Assembly: GCF_030388245.1 (NCBI RefSeq) | Contig: NZ_CP098361.1 | Location: 1 to 64,000, forward strand | Origin: Paracoccus sp. TOH | Lineage (GTDB): Bacteria > Pseudomonadota > Alphaproteobacteria > Rhodobacterales > Rhodobacteraceae | Length of the DNA stretch: 64,000 bases | Direction of reading: 5' to 3' | Shown: in pieces, positions 1-12,280 of the stretch | Position numbering within the stretch: the stretch's first letter is position 1 | Layout: each line of letters opens with the position of its first letter | Notes under the pieces: generated by a model | What the model saw: the letters and a program-made list of their open reading frames with translations, nothing else | Database searches by the model: none | What the model was told of the DNA's origin: nothing | Made by a program: the position numbers and the translations under genes

Positions 1-250
1 CACGCAATGGCGCGGTGGGCGGCGCAACCATGCGCTGCTTCTGGACGGCGTCGATCCGGCGCATGAAGCGGCGATCGCCAAGGCCCTGGCCGAGTTGTTG
101 GCCTTCCTGCCGGAATTGCCGGGCGGCGTGGACATCGGATTCGCGGCGCGCGATCTGCCGCGCGGGGCGCTGATTCTCGAACCGCCGCCGCCGCCCTCGG
201 CGCCCGAGCCGGCCCGGCGCGATCCCAAGGCGCCGCCGCGGCTGCGCTAG
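1..250 (+). CDS. 3' end of an SseB-like hypothetical protein
   Basis: Only the last 82 codons are inside the window; the start lies to the left. Reading to the TAG at 248-250 gives a segment with a GGRRNHALLLDGV stretch, a short amphipathic helix and a GVDIGFAARD segment, ending in a proline-rich tail. This resembles the C-terminal half of SseB-type proteins of Rhodobacteraceae, whose role is unclear. The match is from memory of the family pattern and the upstream half cannot be checked. A hairpin terminator follows within 15 bases. Confidence 0.5.
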   Translation, partial: TQWRGGRRNHALLLDGVDPAHEAAIAKALAELLAFLPELPGGVDIGFAARDLPRGALILEPPPPPSAPEPARRDPKAPPRLR

Positions 251-263
251 GCGCAAAACGAAA

Positions 264-287
264 ACCCGCCCCAAGGGGCGGGTCTTT
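264..287. terminator. Bidirectional hairpin terminator
   Basis: A perfect 9-bp stem (264-272 with 275-283) has a two-base AA spacer and is followed by TCTTT on the + strand. On the - strand the flanking run of A reads as T. It sits between the convergent SseB-like gene and the DUF882 gene, so it can serve both. Confidence 0.75.
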
Positions 288-318
288 GCGTGATCATCGG
301 ATTGTGATCTTTCGCGAG

Positions 319-879
319 TCAGGCGCCCCAATGGCGGACCGGGCCGCAGTCCATATGGACGAAATTCGAGCGCGAATATTTGCCGACGCCCCCCGCCCGG
401 CAGGCGGCAGCGGCCTTGTACATCTGCCCGACCGAGCGCGATTTCAGGCGCAGATCGGCGGCCTTGCCCACCATGTGCAGCGAATTGCGCGCCACGCCCG
501 AGGACCGCGAGCGCAGCATGGCGTTGGTCTTGGGCGAGCGATAGCCCGACAGCATCATGTAGGGTTCGTTGGTTTGCAGCAGCCGGTGCGAGGCTGCGGC
601 GATATCGACGGTGCGCGGGTCGATCCCGATCACCTGGCCCGTGCGCCAGTCGCGCATGAACACGTTGATTTCATTCAGGGCGTCCCGGATATACTTGCCA
701 TCGACCCAATAGACCGTGTCGATGCTTTCGCCCGTGCGCCCCGAATACATGCGAATGCGGCGGATGTCGCCGGCGCCCCGCATCAGTCCGAAGGCATTGG
801 CCATAACCGGCGCTGCTGCCACGGTCGTCGCCGCAAAGGCACCAAGGATGCCCCGACGCGAGATGGTTTCAAACGTCAT
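319..879 (-). CDS. DUF882 / M15-like murein peptidase, Tat-exported
   Basis: The 186-residue protein starts with a twin-arginine signal (SRRGILGA followed by an Ala/Val-rich stretch to about residue 28), so it should be exported folded to the periplasm. The mature part is DUF882, related to M15 zinc peptidases such as E. coli MepK. The expected metal ligands are visible: the His and Asp of SLHMVGKAADL and the His of FVHMDCG near the end. Members trim peptidoglycan cross-links; the exact bond cut here is inferred only. It is transcribed divergently from an L,D-transpeptidase gene, which fits a shared role in wall remodelling. Confidence 0.85.
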   Translation of the reverse strand: MTFETISRRGILGAFAATTVAAAPVMANAFGLMRGAGDIRRIRMYSGRTGESIDTVYWVDGKYIRDALNEINVFMRDWRTGQVIGIDPRTVDIAAASHRLLQTNEPYMMLSGYRSPKTNAMLRSRSSGVARNSLHMVGKAADLRLKSRSVGQMYKAAAACRAGGVGKYSRSNFVHMDCGPVRHWGA

Positions 880-1188
880 GTCAGATCGCCTGTCCTGCTT
901 CGTTGTGTCGCCGCCCGTTCTGGGGCGACCCGGCCCCGGTTTAGCCGGGACTGGTTAAGAATATGTCACTGCCGCGCGAGCAGAGGGAAGCGTTTCGTTC
1001 CGGACGCGGCGAAGTTCCGCCCTTCTCGGCAAAAATCCGCCGATAGACGATCCGAATCGGAACCCGGGCCAATGTTTTTCAACGGCCGTGCTCGGGCCGC
1101 ATCAGTGACGCAAGAAAAAAATGCCTGCGCTGGACCCCCCACCCGGCGAATGAGAAGATTTCCGCCACCGGAAAAGGAATAGTTAAAG
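880..1188. other. Divergent promoter region, no gene seen
   Basis: The 309 bases lie between the divergent starts of the DUF882 and L,D-transpeptidase genes. They must hold both promoters, but I see no clear -35/-10 pair or operator. The only firm signal is an AAAGGAAT ribosome site just before the GTG at 1189. Confidence 0.5.
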
Positions 1189-2823
1189 GTGCATTTCGCA
1201 GGACCGATTCGCCTTCTGATTGTCGCCCTTTTGCTGGGGACCGCGCCCCGGCTGGCGGGGGCGCAGGCGTTGGACGCCGTGCCGGTGGCGGCGCTGCCGG
1301 CGCCACGGCTGGCCTTTTCGGAACAGGAGATGGCGCTGGCGCAGCGGGTCGCCGGCGATCCCGGGCTGGCGGATTTCTATGGAACCAACGGCTTGCAGCC
1401 GATCTTCCTGGGGCCGGAGGGCGCGCCGCGGCGCGCGGCGCTGATCGAAGCGGTAGGGCAGGCGGCTTCGCACGGACTGCCCCCGGCGCGCTATCGTCAG
1501 GCCGCCTTGCGCAGGCTCGACCGCGAAGGCGTCGATTCGGTCGAGGAGGAACTGGGTTTCGCCCGCGCCTTCGCCCGCTGGAGCCATGACGTCTCGGGCG
1601 GCATCCTGGATCCGCGCAAGGTCGAAAGCGGCATCAAGCGCGAGGTGCAGCGGCCGCGCACCGGCGATCTCATGCGGGAATTCGCCCGCACCGCCGATCC
1701 GGCCGCGGTTCTGGCGGCATTGCCGCCGCGCGATCCCCGTTACGAGGCGCTGCGCAGCGCGCTTGGCCGGCAATCGCAACTGGCCGCCCCGGCCGAGGTG
1801 CCCCTGGTGCCCGAGGGATTGTGGCGCGAGGGGATGAGCGATTCTGCCGTGGCGATGCTGCGGGTGCGGCTGTCCTCGATCGGCTTTGCCGCGCCGCCGC
1901 TGGGCAGCCCGGCCAGCTTCGACGCGCCGCTGGCGCAGGCGGTGGCGGCCTATCAGCAGGCGGCGGGCCTGCCGGCCGATGGCGTGGCCGGGCCGCGGAC
2001 CGTCGCCCGGCTGAATCGCGGCACCGGCCCCGAGGCCGAGGCGATCCTGGTGGCGCTGGAGCGGATGCGCTGGATGGCCGGCCACGACCTGAACGCCCGC
2101 CATGTGTGGGTGAACCTGCCCGAATACAATGCCCGCATCTTCGAAGGCGGCCGCGAGATCTTCGAAACCCGCGCGGTCATCGGCAAGGCGAACCGCGAAT
2201 TCGAGACGCCGGAATTCAGCGAGACGATGAAATATCTGGTGGTCAATCCGCGCTGGAACGTGCCGCGCTCGATCACCGTCAAGGAATACCTGCCGCGGCT
2301 GCAGGCGAACCGCTACGCGGTCGCGCATCTCGACGTGGTGGACGGGGCCGGCAATGTCATCCCGCGCGACCGCATCGACTTTCGCCGATACAGCGCCGCG
2401 AGCTTTCCCTATCGGATGCGGCAGAAACCCAGCGACGACAATGCGCTGGGGGTGGTGAAGTTCATGTTCCCCAACCCCTGGAACATCTACCTGCACGACA
2501 CCCCGACCAAACATCTGTTCAACCAGTCCTCGCGGGCCTATTCGCATGGCTGCATCCGCATCGGCCGGCCCATCGACCTGGCGCATGAGCTGCTGCGCCC
2601 GCAGGTCGCAAACCCCGATGCGGTCTTCGCCAAGGCGCTGAAATCGGGGCGCGAGTCCTATCTGAACCTGCGGCCGCCGGTGCCGGTGCATCTGGTCTAT
2701 TTCACCGCCTTCCCGGACGAGACCGGGAAGATCCACCGTTTCCCCGACATCTATGGCCGCGATGCGCTGATCCATGCGGCCCTGGTCAAGGCCGGACTGG
2801 ATTCCGCCGCCGCGGATGAATAG
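1189..2823 (+). CDS. Murein L,D-transpeptidase (YcbB/LdtD type)
   Basis: The 544-residue secreted protein has a GTG start preceded by GGAAAAGGAAT, and a signal peptide ends near residue 25. A peptidoglycan-binding segment spans about residues 205-275. A YkuD catalytic domain follows, with the signature around HDTP and SHGCIRI, giving catalytic Cys455 and nearby His453. Such enzymes make 3-3 cross-links in peptidoglycan or attach proteins to it. The length and domain order match the large YcbB-type rather than short ErfK-type enzymes. The gene ends 44 bases before lpxD on the same strand and could be cotranscribed with it. Confidence 0.9.
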   Translation: MHFAGPIRLLIVALLLGTAPRLAGAQALDAVPVAALPAPRLAFSEQEMALAQRVAGDPGLADFYGTNGLQPIFLGPEGAPRRAALIEAVGQAASHGLPPARYRQAALRRLDREGVDSVEEELGFARAFARWSHDVSGGILDPRKVESGIKREVQRPRTGDLMREFARTADPAAVLAALPPRDPRYEALRSALGRQSQLAAPAEVPLVPEGLWREGMSDSAVAMLRVRLSSIGFAAPPLGSPASFDAPLAQAVAAYQQAAGLPADGVAGPRTVARLNRGTGPEAEAILVALERMRWMAGHDLNARHVWVNLPEYNARIFEGGREIFETRAVIGKANREFETPEFSETMKYLVVNPRWNVPRSITVKEYLPRLQANRYAVAHLDVVDGAGNVIPRDRIDFRRYSAASFPYRMRQKPSDDNALGVVKFMFPNPWNIYLHDTPTKHLFNQSSRAYSHGCIRIGRPIDLAHELLRPQVANPDAVFAKALKSGRESYLNLRPPVPVHLVYFTAFPDETGKIHRFPDIYGRDALIHAALVKAGLDSAAADE

Positions 2824-2867
2824 ATGAACCCCGAACCACAGGGCTCGAACGACCAGGGGGAAGTCGC

Positions 2868-3962
2868 ATGACATTGACCATCGCCGAACTGGCCCGCGCG
2901 CTGGATGCCCGTCTTTGGGGCGACGGCAGCCTGATCGTCACCGGCGCCGCCGAGGCCGGGCAGGCTGGCCCGGGGCAGATCGCGCTGGCGACCTCGTCCG
3001 CCTATGCCGAGAAACTGGCGCCCGGCGGCACGGCGCTGCTGGCCGATGGCAGCGACCCCGAGGCGCTGGGGCTTCGGGCCGCCATCCTGGTCGCGCGGCC
3101 GCGGCTGGCCATGGCCGGGCTGACCCGCGCCTTCGATCCCGGCCCGGGCATCGCGCCGGGCATCCACCCCAGCGCCGTGATCGACCCCAGCGCCGAGATC
3201 GCGCCGGATGCGGCCATCGGCCCCTTCGTGGTGATCGGGACGGGGGTGCGCATCGGCGCGGGGGCACGCATCGCCGCGCATGTCTCGATCGGCGCCGGCA
3301 CCGTGATCGGGCGCGATGCGCTGATCCATCCCGGCGTGCGCATCGCCCATGGCGTGACCCTCGGCGACCGGGTGATCCTCAATCCCGGCGTCTCGATCGG
3401 CGGCGACGGCTTCTCCTTCGTCACGCCCGAGAAATCCGGGGTCGAGGAGATCCGCGAGACCCTGGGCGGACGGGCCGAGATCCGGGCGCAGCACTGGACG
3501 CGCATCCATTCCCTGGGCGGGGTCGAGATCGGCGACGATGTCGAGGTCGGGGCCAATGCCACCATCGACCGCGGCACCATCCGGGCCACGCGCATCGGCC
3601 GCGGCACCAAGATCGACAACCTCGTGCAGATCGGCCACAATTGCGTGGTGGGCGAGGATTGCCTGCTTTGCGGCCTGGTTGGCATCGCCGGCTCGGCCCG
3701 CATCGGCAACCGGGTGGTGCTGGGCGGGCAGGTCGGCGTCTCGGACAATATCTTCGTCGGCGACGACGTGATCGCCGGCGGCGCCACCAAGATCTTCACC
3801 AATGCCCCGGCCGGCCGGGTGCTGCTGGGCAGTCCGGCGGTGAAGATGGAAACCCATGTCGAGGCGCAGAAGAACATCCGCCGCCTGCCGCGGCTTTATG
3901 CACAGGTGGCCGAACTTCGCGAAACTGTTAAGAAACTGCTCGACAAGGACGCCCGGGAATAG
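2868..3962 (+). CDS. lpxD: UDP-3-O-acylglucosamine N-acyltransferase LpxD
   Basis: This enzyme adds the amide-linked hydroxyacyl chain to UDP-3-O-acylglucosamine in lipid A synthesis, taking the acyl group from acyl carrier protein. The 364 residues show an N-terminal LpxD domain (about 1-95) and then a long run of hexapeptide repeats that forms the left-handed beta helix. The catalytic His falls in VQIGHN at residue 257. A charged C-terminal helix follows. An AGGGGGAAGTCGC ribosome site precedes the ATG. The next two genes encode an acyl carrier protein and a ketoacyl synthase, so the set may supply the special acyl chain used for lipid A. Confidence 0.95.
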   Translation: MTLTIAELARALDARLWGDGSLIVTGAAEAGQAGPGQIALATSSAYAEKLAPGGTALLADGSDPEALGLRAAILVARPRLAMAGLTRAFDPGPGIAPGIHPSAVIDPSAEIAPDAAIGPFVVIGTGVRIGAGARIAAHVSIGAGTVIGRDALIHPGVRIAHGVTLGDRVILNPGVSIGGDGFSFVTPEKSGVEEIRETLGGRAEIRAQHWTRIHSLGGVEIGDDVEVGANATIDRGTIRATRIGRGTKIDNLVQIGHNCVVGEDCLLCGLVGIAGSARIGNRVVLGGQVGVSDNIFVGDDVIAGGATKIFTNAPAGRVLLGSPAVKMETHVEAQKNIRRLPRLYAQVAELRETVKKLLDKDARE

Positions 3963-4011
3963 CATTCCCCGGGGACAAGATCGCCCCGCAACGGGCACAA
4001 CGGAGGCCGAG

Positions 4012-4268
4012 ATGACAGAAGTCCGCGACCGCATCGTCCAGATCATCGCCGAACAGGCGATGCTGGATCCCTCGGAGCTGAAGCTCGACATGTCGCCGCA
4101 GGAGATCGGCATCGACAGCCTGGGCCTGGTCGAGTCGATCTTTGCGCTCGAGGAGGAATTCGACATCTCGGTGCCCTTCAACGCCAACGAGCCCGAGAAA
4201 TCGGAGTTCGACATCTCGAGCCTCGGCAGCATCATCGCGGCGGTCGAGAAACTGGTCGCTGAAAAGGC

Positions 4269-4272
<4 letters not shown>
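4012..4272 (+). CDS. Dedicated acyl carrier protein
   Basis: The small acidic protein of 86 residues carries the phosphopantetheine site in GIDSLG, with Ser36 as the attachment residue. The start at 4012 is chosen because GGAGG lies just upstream and because the ACP fold begins there. It is not the usual housekeeping AcpP, whose gene normally sits beside fabD/fabG/fabF. Placement between lpxD and a ketoacyl synthase suggests a specialised carrier for lipid A acyl chains, comparable in role to AcpXL of rhizobia. The sequence is not obviously AcpXL, so that role is inference. Its stop overlaps the next start by four bases (ATGA). Confidence 0.88.
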
Positions 4273-6106
<1,834 letters not shown>

Positions 6107-6118
6107 GCCGGGCGGCAG

Positions 6119-6769
6119 TCAGCCGCTTTTCCGGGCCTTGGCCTGATGCCGGGCCGGGGCGTTCGCCTGGACCAGATTGTCCATGAACATGCCAAAGATC
6201 CGTTCGGCCAGTTCCGGGGTCGAGCGGTCGTCCTGGGCGAACCAGGGATCGGTGGCACGGGTCATGAAGATCATGTTGCCGCCCTTGACCAGGCAATGCA
6301 GCATCATCGTCGCCAGCTCGATATCGGTTTCCTCGGCCAGGATGCCGAGGCGTTGCGCCTCGACCAGCTTGCGGCGATAGAGATCGCGCATCGAACTGGT
6401 ATAGCGATGCAGCGTGCTGTCCGGCTTGATCGGCCCGTTCAGGGCGGCGACCAGCAGCCGGAACAGCGCCGGGTTCCTGTCCGCCCAGACCAGATAGCCA
6501 TGCGCGATGGCGCGCAGCTGCACGATCGGATCGCTGGTGGTCGAGGAAACCGCGCCCGCGCGCAGCGCGTCATTGAGCAGCGTGACGCCGTGATAGATCA
6601 TCCCTTCGTGCAGGTCTTCGGGCGACTGGAAGACATCGCCGACCTCGTCCTCGCCGATGCCGGCGAATTGCGCAAATTCAGCCAGGTCGGCCGGCAATTG
6701 GCCGTTCCTGCCCAGGTAGTCCTGGGCAGCGAAGATCAGTCTTTGATAGACGTTCCCCCGGCTCTCCAT
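6119..6769 (-). CDS. TetR-family transcriptional regulator
   Basis: The 216-residue protein has an N-terminal helix-turn-helix region (about residues 8-60, RLIFAAQDYL through LHEGMIYHG) and a C-terminal helical ligand domain, as in TetR/AcrR regulators. The HTH is less canonical than usual. The ATG at 6769 is preferred over one nine codons upstream because GGGAG stands just before it. It converges on the ferredoxin gene and is followed on its own strand by nothing closely linked, so no target can be named. The neighbouring typA gene is on the same strand but has its own promoter space. Confidence 0.75.
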   Translation of the reverse strand: MESRGNVYQRLIFAAQDYLGRNGQLPADLAEFAQFAGIGEDEVGDVFQSPEDLHEGMIYHGVTLLNDALRAGAVSSTTSDPIVQLRAIAHGYLVWADRNPALFRLLVAALNGPIKPDSTLHRYTSSMRDLYRRKLVEAQRLGILAEETDIELATMMLHCLVKGGNMIFMTRATDPWFAQDDRSTPELAERIFGMFMDNLVQANAPARHQAKARKSG

Positions 6770-6853
6770 CAGCGCTCCCGACAGCATTCGGAACAATCCT
6801 AACAGACTTCCGGCATTGCGGAAGCCTGTAATCCTGCAAGATGAGGGATTCGC

Positions 6854-8674
<1,821 letters not shown>

Positions 8675-8749
8675 AGGGGGCCTTTATCAGAATTTGCGCC
8701 CCCGGTAACGCAGAGGGGCGCGAAAGGCCAGCGTCAATCGCAAGCGCGT

Positions 8750-8824
8750 CTAGCGCAGGCCCAGCATCCCCAGGATGAACAGCACCACGACGACGAGGCC
8801 AACAAGATAGATGATCGAGTTCAA
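8750..8824 (-). CDS. 24-residue membrane micropeptide
   Basis: A TTG start at 8824 has a strong GGGAGGAAT ribosome site seven or so bases upstream. It opens a 24-codon frame: a short polar start, one long Val/Leu/Ile membrane segment (IIYLVGLVVVVLFILGM) and a basic end LGLR. I recall very similar tiny proteins in Rhodobacteraceae, but know no function. It is too short for most gene callers. Its position between typA and a DUF442 gene gives no functional hint. Confidence 0.65.
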   Translation of the reverse strand: MNSIIYLVGLVVVVLFILGMLGLR

Positions 8825-8937
8825 GACAGATTCCTCCCGTTTGCCCGCCGCAGGATGCGTCCGCGGCCCGAGGCCTGCTGGGGAAACCCCAGCAAGGCGC
8901 CGGAGGTTCCGGGGATTCCTGCGGCCCGCGCCGCCGT

Positions 8938-9366
8938 TCAGCGCTCCGGCGCCGCCAGCGATTCGATCAGCGGCCGCATGCCCGACAGGTCGTATCCGGC
9001 CCGCGCCGCGGTCTCGATCAGGTCCGCCACCGGCTCCTGGCCGGCCTGCGCCAACGCCCAAAGCACCGTCGAGCGGTTGCCCGAGCGGCAATAGGCCAGT
9101 TTCGGACCCGGCGCGGACAACGCCTCGGCCTGGGCCGAGATCAGGTCCGGAGTGATGCGGCCGGGCGTGAAGGGGTTGAAGAAATAGCGGATGCCCGCCG
9201 CCTCGGCCGCCTGACGCATGGTTTCGTCATCCTCGCCGGGGCCGACCTCGTCGTCGGGGCGGTTGTTGATCAGCACGCGGAAGCCGGCCTCGGCCAGCGC
9301 CGGCAGGTCTTCGGGCTGGATCTGGGCCGAGACGGCCAGATCCGGGGTCAGTTGGCGCAGGTCCAT
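8938..9366 (-). CDS. TIGR01244/DUF442 phosphatase-like (BLH) protein
   Basis: The 142-residue single-domain protein is of the beta-lactamase-hydrolase-associated phosphatase-like family. The PTP/rhodanese loop CX5R is intact as CRSGNRST (Cys93, Arg98). An N-terminal motif LAVSAQIQPED and an INNRPDDE segment are typical. Some relatives are fused to a sulfur dioxygenase-type metallo-lactamase and are linked to sulfide detoxification; here it stands alone. The ATG at 9366 is chosen for its AAGGAG site; a start further up is not supported. Confidence 0.85.
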   Translation of the reverse strand: MDLRQLTPDLAVSAQIQPEDLPALAEAGFRVLINNRPDDEVGPGEDDETMRQAAEAAGIRYFFNPFTPGRITPDLISAQAEALSAPGPKLAYCRSGNRSTVLWALAQAGQEPVADLIETAARAGYDLSGMRPLIESLAAPER

Positions 9367-9474
9367 CGCGACTCCTTGGGCTTCGTTCGGGCCGGGGGAC
9401 GGCCTGGGCGACGGATTCCGCCGTTTCGCCGCGCTGTCAAGCATCGCCGTGCCGGCGGGATCGGCCGGCCGGCC

Positions 9475-10158
9475 TCAGCCGACGGCCGCGGCCTCCTCGA
9501 CCAGCAGCGGCAGCCGGGCGAAGTCATCGAAACTGGCCTGGTGCTGCAACTGCTCGATCGGTGTCTTGCGATAGCCGCGGGTGAACAGCAGAAAGGGCAG
9601 CCCGGCATTGCGCGCGCATTCCTCGTCGAACTCGCTGTCGCCGACATAGAGGGCGCGCGGCGCGTCGGGATGCGCGCCCAGTCCGGCCACGGCGGCGCGC
9701 AGCGGTGCCGGATCGGGCTTCTTCTGCGGCAGAGAATCGCCGCCGATCACCACCCGGAACAGCTGCGCGATACCGAAATGATCCAGCACCGCCCGGGTCG
9801 GACCCAGCGGCTTGTTGGTGCACAGGCCCAGCGGATAGCCGCGGTCGGCAAGCGTGCCCAGGGCGTCGGCGACATGGGGATAAAGCCGGGTCAAGCTGGT
9901 CGCGTCGTGATAGCGGGTCATGAACGAGGTCACGAGATCGCGATGCGCCTCGACCGGCAGCGCCGTCGCGGCGACGACCCGCCGCCACAGCAGGTCCACG
10001 CCGCCGCCGATGAAGCCGCGCACCTGGTCGAGGGTCAGCGGCGGGACCTCATGCAACCGCAGGACGGCGTTCACGCAGGCGTGGATATCGGGCGCGCTGT
10101 CGATCAGCGTGCCGTCCAGATCGAAAACCACGGGACAGGGGGCAAAGCAGATGTTCAT
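9475..10158 (-). CDS. gph: Phosphoglycolate phosphatase (HAD superfamily)
   Basis: The enzyme hydrolyses 2-phosphoglycolate to glycolate. The 227-residue protein has the HAD nucleophile motif FDLDGTLIDS near residue 12, an alpha-helical cap after it, the Thr motif in LCTNKP and the acidic motif VGDSEFD. The sequence best fits Gph, although other small phosphatases of the family cannot be excluded. It starts immediately after the stop of the thioredoxin-fold gene upstream, so the two are an operon. Confidence 0.87.
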   Translation of the reverse strand: MNICFAPCPVVFDLDGTLIDSAPDIHACVNAVLRLHEVPPLTLDQVRGFIGGGVDLLWRRVVAATALPVEAHRDLVTSFMTRYHDATSLTRLYPHVADALGTLADRGYPLGLCTNKPLGPTRAVLDHFGIAQLFRVVIGGDSLPQKKPDPAPLRAAVAGLGAHPDAPRALYVGDSEFDEECARNAGLPFLLFTRGYRKTPIEQLQHQASFDDFARLPLLVEEAAAVG

Positions 10159-10710
10159 TCAAGCCTTCCATTTGATCGAGCAGCCGATCGACGGGATCTG
10201 GTCCTGCGGACCATGCCCGGTTTCGGCGATTTGCACCATGGCCTCGAAGAGCTCGCGCCGCGCATCCGGCGCGCCGGGGCTGCGACCCGAGGCATCCAGC
10301 CGACCGCGATATTGCAGCTCTCCCGCGGCATTGTAGCCGAAGAAATCCGGCGTGCATTCGGCGCCATAGGCGCGGGCGACGTCTTGGCTTTCGTCGTAGA
10401 GATAGGGAAAGGTGAAGCCGTGCTTCCGGGCCTCGGTCTTCATGTGCTCGGGCGCGTCCTGCGGATATTCCGCGACATCGTTGGCCGAGATCGCCGCGAC
10501 ACCGATGCCGAGCCTTTGCAGTTCAGCCGCATCACGCTGGATGCGGTCGATGACGGCCTGGACATAGGGGCAATGGTTGCAGATGAACATGACCAGCGTG
10601 CCGCGCGGTCCGGCGATATCGGCAAAGGCGACGATCCGGCCGTCGGGATCGGGCAAGGCGAAATCCGGAGCCTTTGCGCCGAAATCGCAGACGGGAGGTC
10701 GGACAGCCAT
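10159..10710 (-). CDS. Thioredoxin-fold AhpC/TSA-like protein
   Basis: The 183-residue cytosolic redoxin has a CxxC active site CNHCPYV (Cys44, Cys47) directly after the first strand, and an AhpC/TSA-like core. Relatives are annotated as thioredoxin-family or peroxiredoxin-like proteins; the CNHCPYV motif sets them apart from true peroxiredoxins. A strong AAGGAG supports the ATG at 10710. The stop and the gph start are back to back, suggesting coupled translation. Confidence 0.87.
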   Translation of the reverse strand: MAVRPPVCDFGAKAPDFALPDPDGRIVAFADIAGPRGTLVMFICNHCPYVQAVIDRIQRDAAELQRLGIGVAAISANDVAEYPQDAPEHMKTEARKHGFTFPYLYDESQDVARAYGAECTPDFFGYNAAGELQYRGRLDASGRSPGAPDARRELFEAMVQIAETGHGPQDQIPSIGCSIKWKA

Positions 10711-11183
10711 GAGATCTCCTTCCTTGTAGGTCCGGGCCGGTTTAGCACCATCCACGGCTTGAAGGCAAAGCGCCTTTGGTTTGGGATAGATATGTTACAT
10801 AACTCTGGTTATCGGGAAAATGCTTGCCCTAGGGGTGGGTTCTATTCTGAATCGCGCCAGCGGATAATTTTCTGAACCGACGGCCAAAAAGAAGCCATTT
10901 GGCCCGTTTCGGCGACCATTGGTTGGCCAAATGTTTACCATTGGACCGTCGACCTGATCGATGTTGATATATTTCAATATCTTACAGTCACGGCCGACTT
11001 TCTCGCTTTCCCTGCCAATCAGAGGCCGAGGCCACTGCGATATTCGTTCGGCCCGATTGGCGCAGCCGGAACATTTCAGCAACACCTCAGGCACTGACCA
11101 GCGATAGCCTCGGAGCACTGACTGGCCAGCTACAATGTTGTCGCTGCTGCGTCGGAGAATCTTTGTTCCCTGAACGGCAGTTT
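10711..11183. other. AT-richer intergenic stretch with repeats
   Basis: No convincing gene is seen. Composition is clearly less GC-rich than the surroundings. It holds an inverted repeat CATTTGGCC/GGCCAAATG (10896-10904 and 10925-10933) interleaved with a direct repeat ACCATTGG (10916-10923 and 10937-10944). An AAGGC/GCCTT hairpin lies near 10764-10779. This could be the control region of the downstream gene or the edge of a mobile segment. Confidence 0.5.
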
Positions 11184-11750
11184 ATGGTGAAAGGTCCGCT
11201 GAAGATGCTGTCCTGTTCTATCAACTCACGCGCTCCGGCTGCCGAGCCGCTGCCGCCATCCCTTCACGGTTACTCAAAGGTCACAACAGCCCGCGCATCG
11301 ATCGTCGAGACGCATTTTGGGCGCATTCTCGCCTTGCTTTGCGCAGACCCGCCCTGCCCCAACGATCTCGCACACGCGATGGTCCTTGAGGCCTGGCAGC
11401 CCTGCCTTTCCATGCAAGGGTTTCCTGCGCTTTGGGGAGTTCTGATGGATGATCCCCGCCTCGGGCACCGCCCTGTGTTGACACCGCGACTGCTGGTGAT
11501 TGACCGATCTGACGGCTGGGCCCGCAGCTTGCAGGGCTTGATCCGTCTGGGTCTTTCCTTCGCCCAGCAACGGTCACGGGCACCCTCGCATTTGAACGGC
11601 ATCGCGCGCCAGATAGGCATGATCGAGGCCGCAGGCTATATGCCCATCGACCCAAGGATGCTGGAAAGTCTGCTTTCGGAATTTGCTCGGACTGTTCGCC
11701 TGATGCATGCCTGCCGGCCACGCCCTACCCTCTTGAGGGCTTCGCAGTGA
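11184..11750 (+). CDS. DUF6634-like hypothetical protein
   Basis: A frame of up to 195 residues shows a VLEAWQPCLS segment, followed by the hallmark-looking LVIDRSDGWARSLQGLIRLG. That pattern matches my recollection of DUF6634 proteins of Rhodobacteraceae, which have no known function. The start is uncertain; a TTG at 11163 and ATGs at 11184 and 11205 are all possible, and none has a strong ribosome site. The stop overlaps the GTG of the IS66 TnpB frame by four bases (GTGA), so the gene may have been carried by or captured next to the element. Confidence 0.5.
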   Translation: MVKGPLKMLSCSINSRAPAAEPLPPSLHGYSKVTTARASIVETHFGRILALLCADPPCPNDLAHAMVLEAWQPCLSMQGFPALWGVLMDDPRLGHRPVLTPRLLVIDRSDGWARSLQGLIRLGLSFAQQRSRAPSHLNGIARQIGMIEAAGYMPIDPRMLESLLSEFARTVRLMHACRPRPTLLRASQ

Positions 11751-12058
11751 TTTCCCCCGCCGGCAGTTTCCGCATCTTTCTGGCATCCGAACCGATCAAT
11801 TTCCGCAAGGGCATGGACGGGCTGGTGGCCCATGTCGCCAACCATTTCGAGCTCGATCCGTTCGACGGCGCCATCTACGTATTTCGCTCCCGCCGCGCCG
11901 ACCGGCTGAAACTGCTGGTCTGGGATGGCACCGGCCTGGTGCTGACCATGAAGCGCCTGAACGGCGGGCGGTTCACCTGGCCGAAGCCGCAGAACGGGCC
12001 GGTGGTGCTGAGCAAGGTGCAGTTCGGCCGAGGTCTTCAGCGAGCGACTGGCCGAGAT
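11747..12058 (+). pseudogene. Truncated IS66-family TnpB
   Basis: The first 90 or so residues (FRIFLASEPINFRKGMDGL, AIYVFRSRRADRLKLLVWDG, GRFTWPKPQ, VVLSKVQF) are a textbook IS66 Orf2/TnpB. After VQF near 12018 the similarity ends abruptly and the frame runs into unrelated sequence. The last 20-30 residues, and the tnpC transposase that should follow, are missing. This is a remnant rather than a working element. TnpB is an accessory protein of IS66 transposition. Confidence 0.8.
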
Positions 12059-12124
12059 CTAGGCGCGATGGTAAGATCCGTTCTGCGGGACAAAGCCGTC
12101 ATCGTGCGTGGTGCTTGGGCGACT

Positions 12125-12280
12125 TCACCATACGCTCTGGCCGTTGCTGGCGGTGAAGGTCGTGACTTGTCTGTCCGTAATGTTCAGTTCGCCAGCTTGT
12201 CGCAGCGTTTCCGCAAAATCAGCACTGGTGAAGTGGGCATCCAAAGCCTCGCGATCACGCCAGCCTTCGGCGACTCGCAT
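12125..12280 (-). pseudogene. C-terminal stump of an antibiotic biosynthesis monooxygenase
   Basis: This 51-codon minus-strand frame reads MRVAEGWRDREALDAHF and continues to a TGA at 12125. It matches the C-terminal half of YgiN/ABM-domain monooxygenases (typically EEWxDxxALDAHxxxxHF). Its apparent ATG shares a base with the stop of the ridA-like gene (TGATG), so it could still be translated by coupling. The N-terminal beta strands of the roughly 95-residue fold are absent, so the enzyme should be inactive. The adjacent broken IS66 fragment suggests loss by rearrangement. Confidence 0.6.

Noticed and set aside
1183..2874. 563-codon minus-strand frame opposite the L,D-transpeptidase gene
   Set aside because: Shadow frame; the sense gene has signal peptide, PG-binding and YkuD domains.
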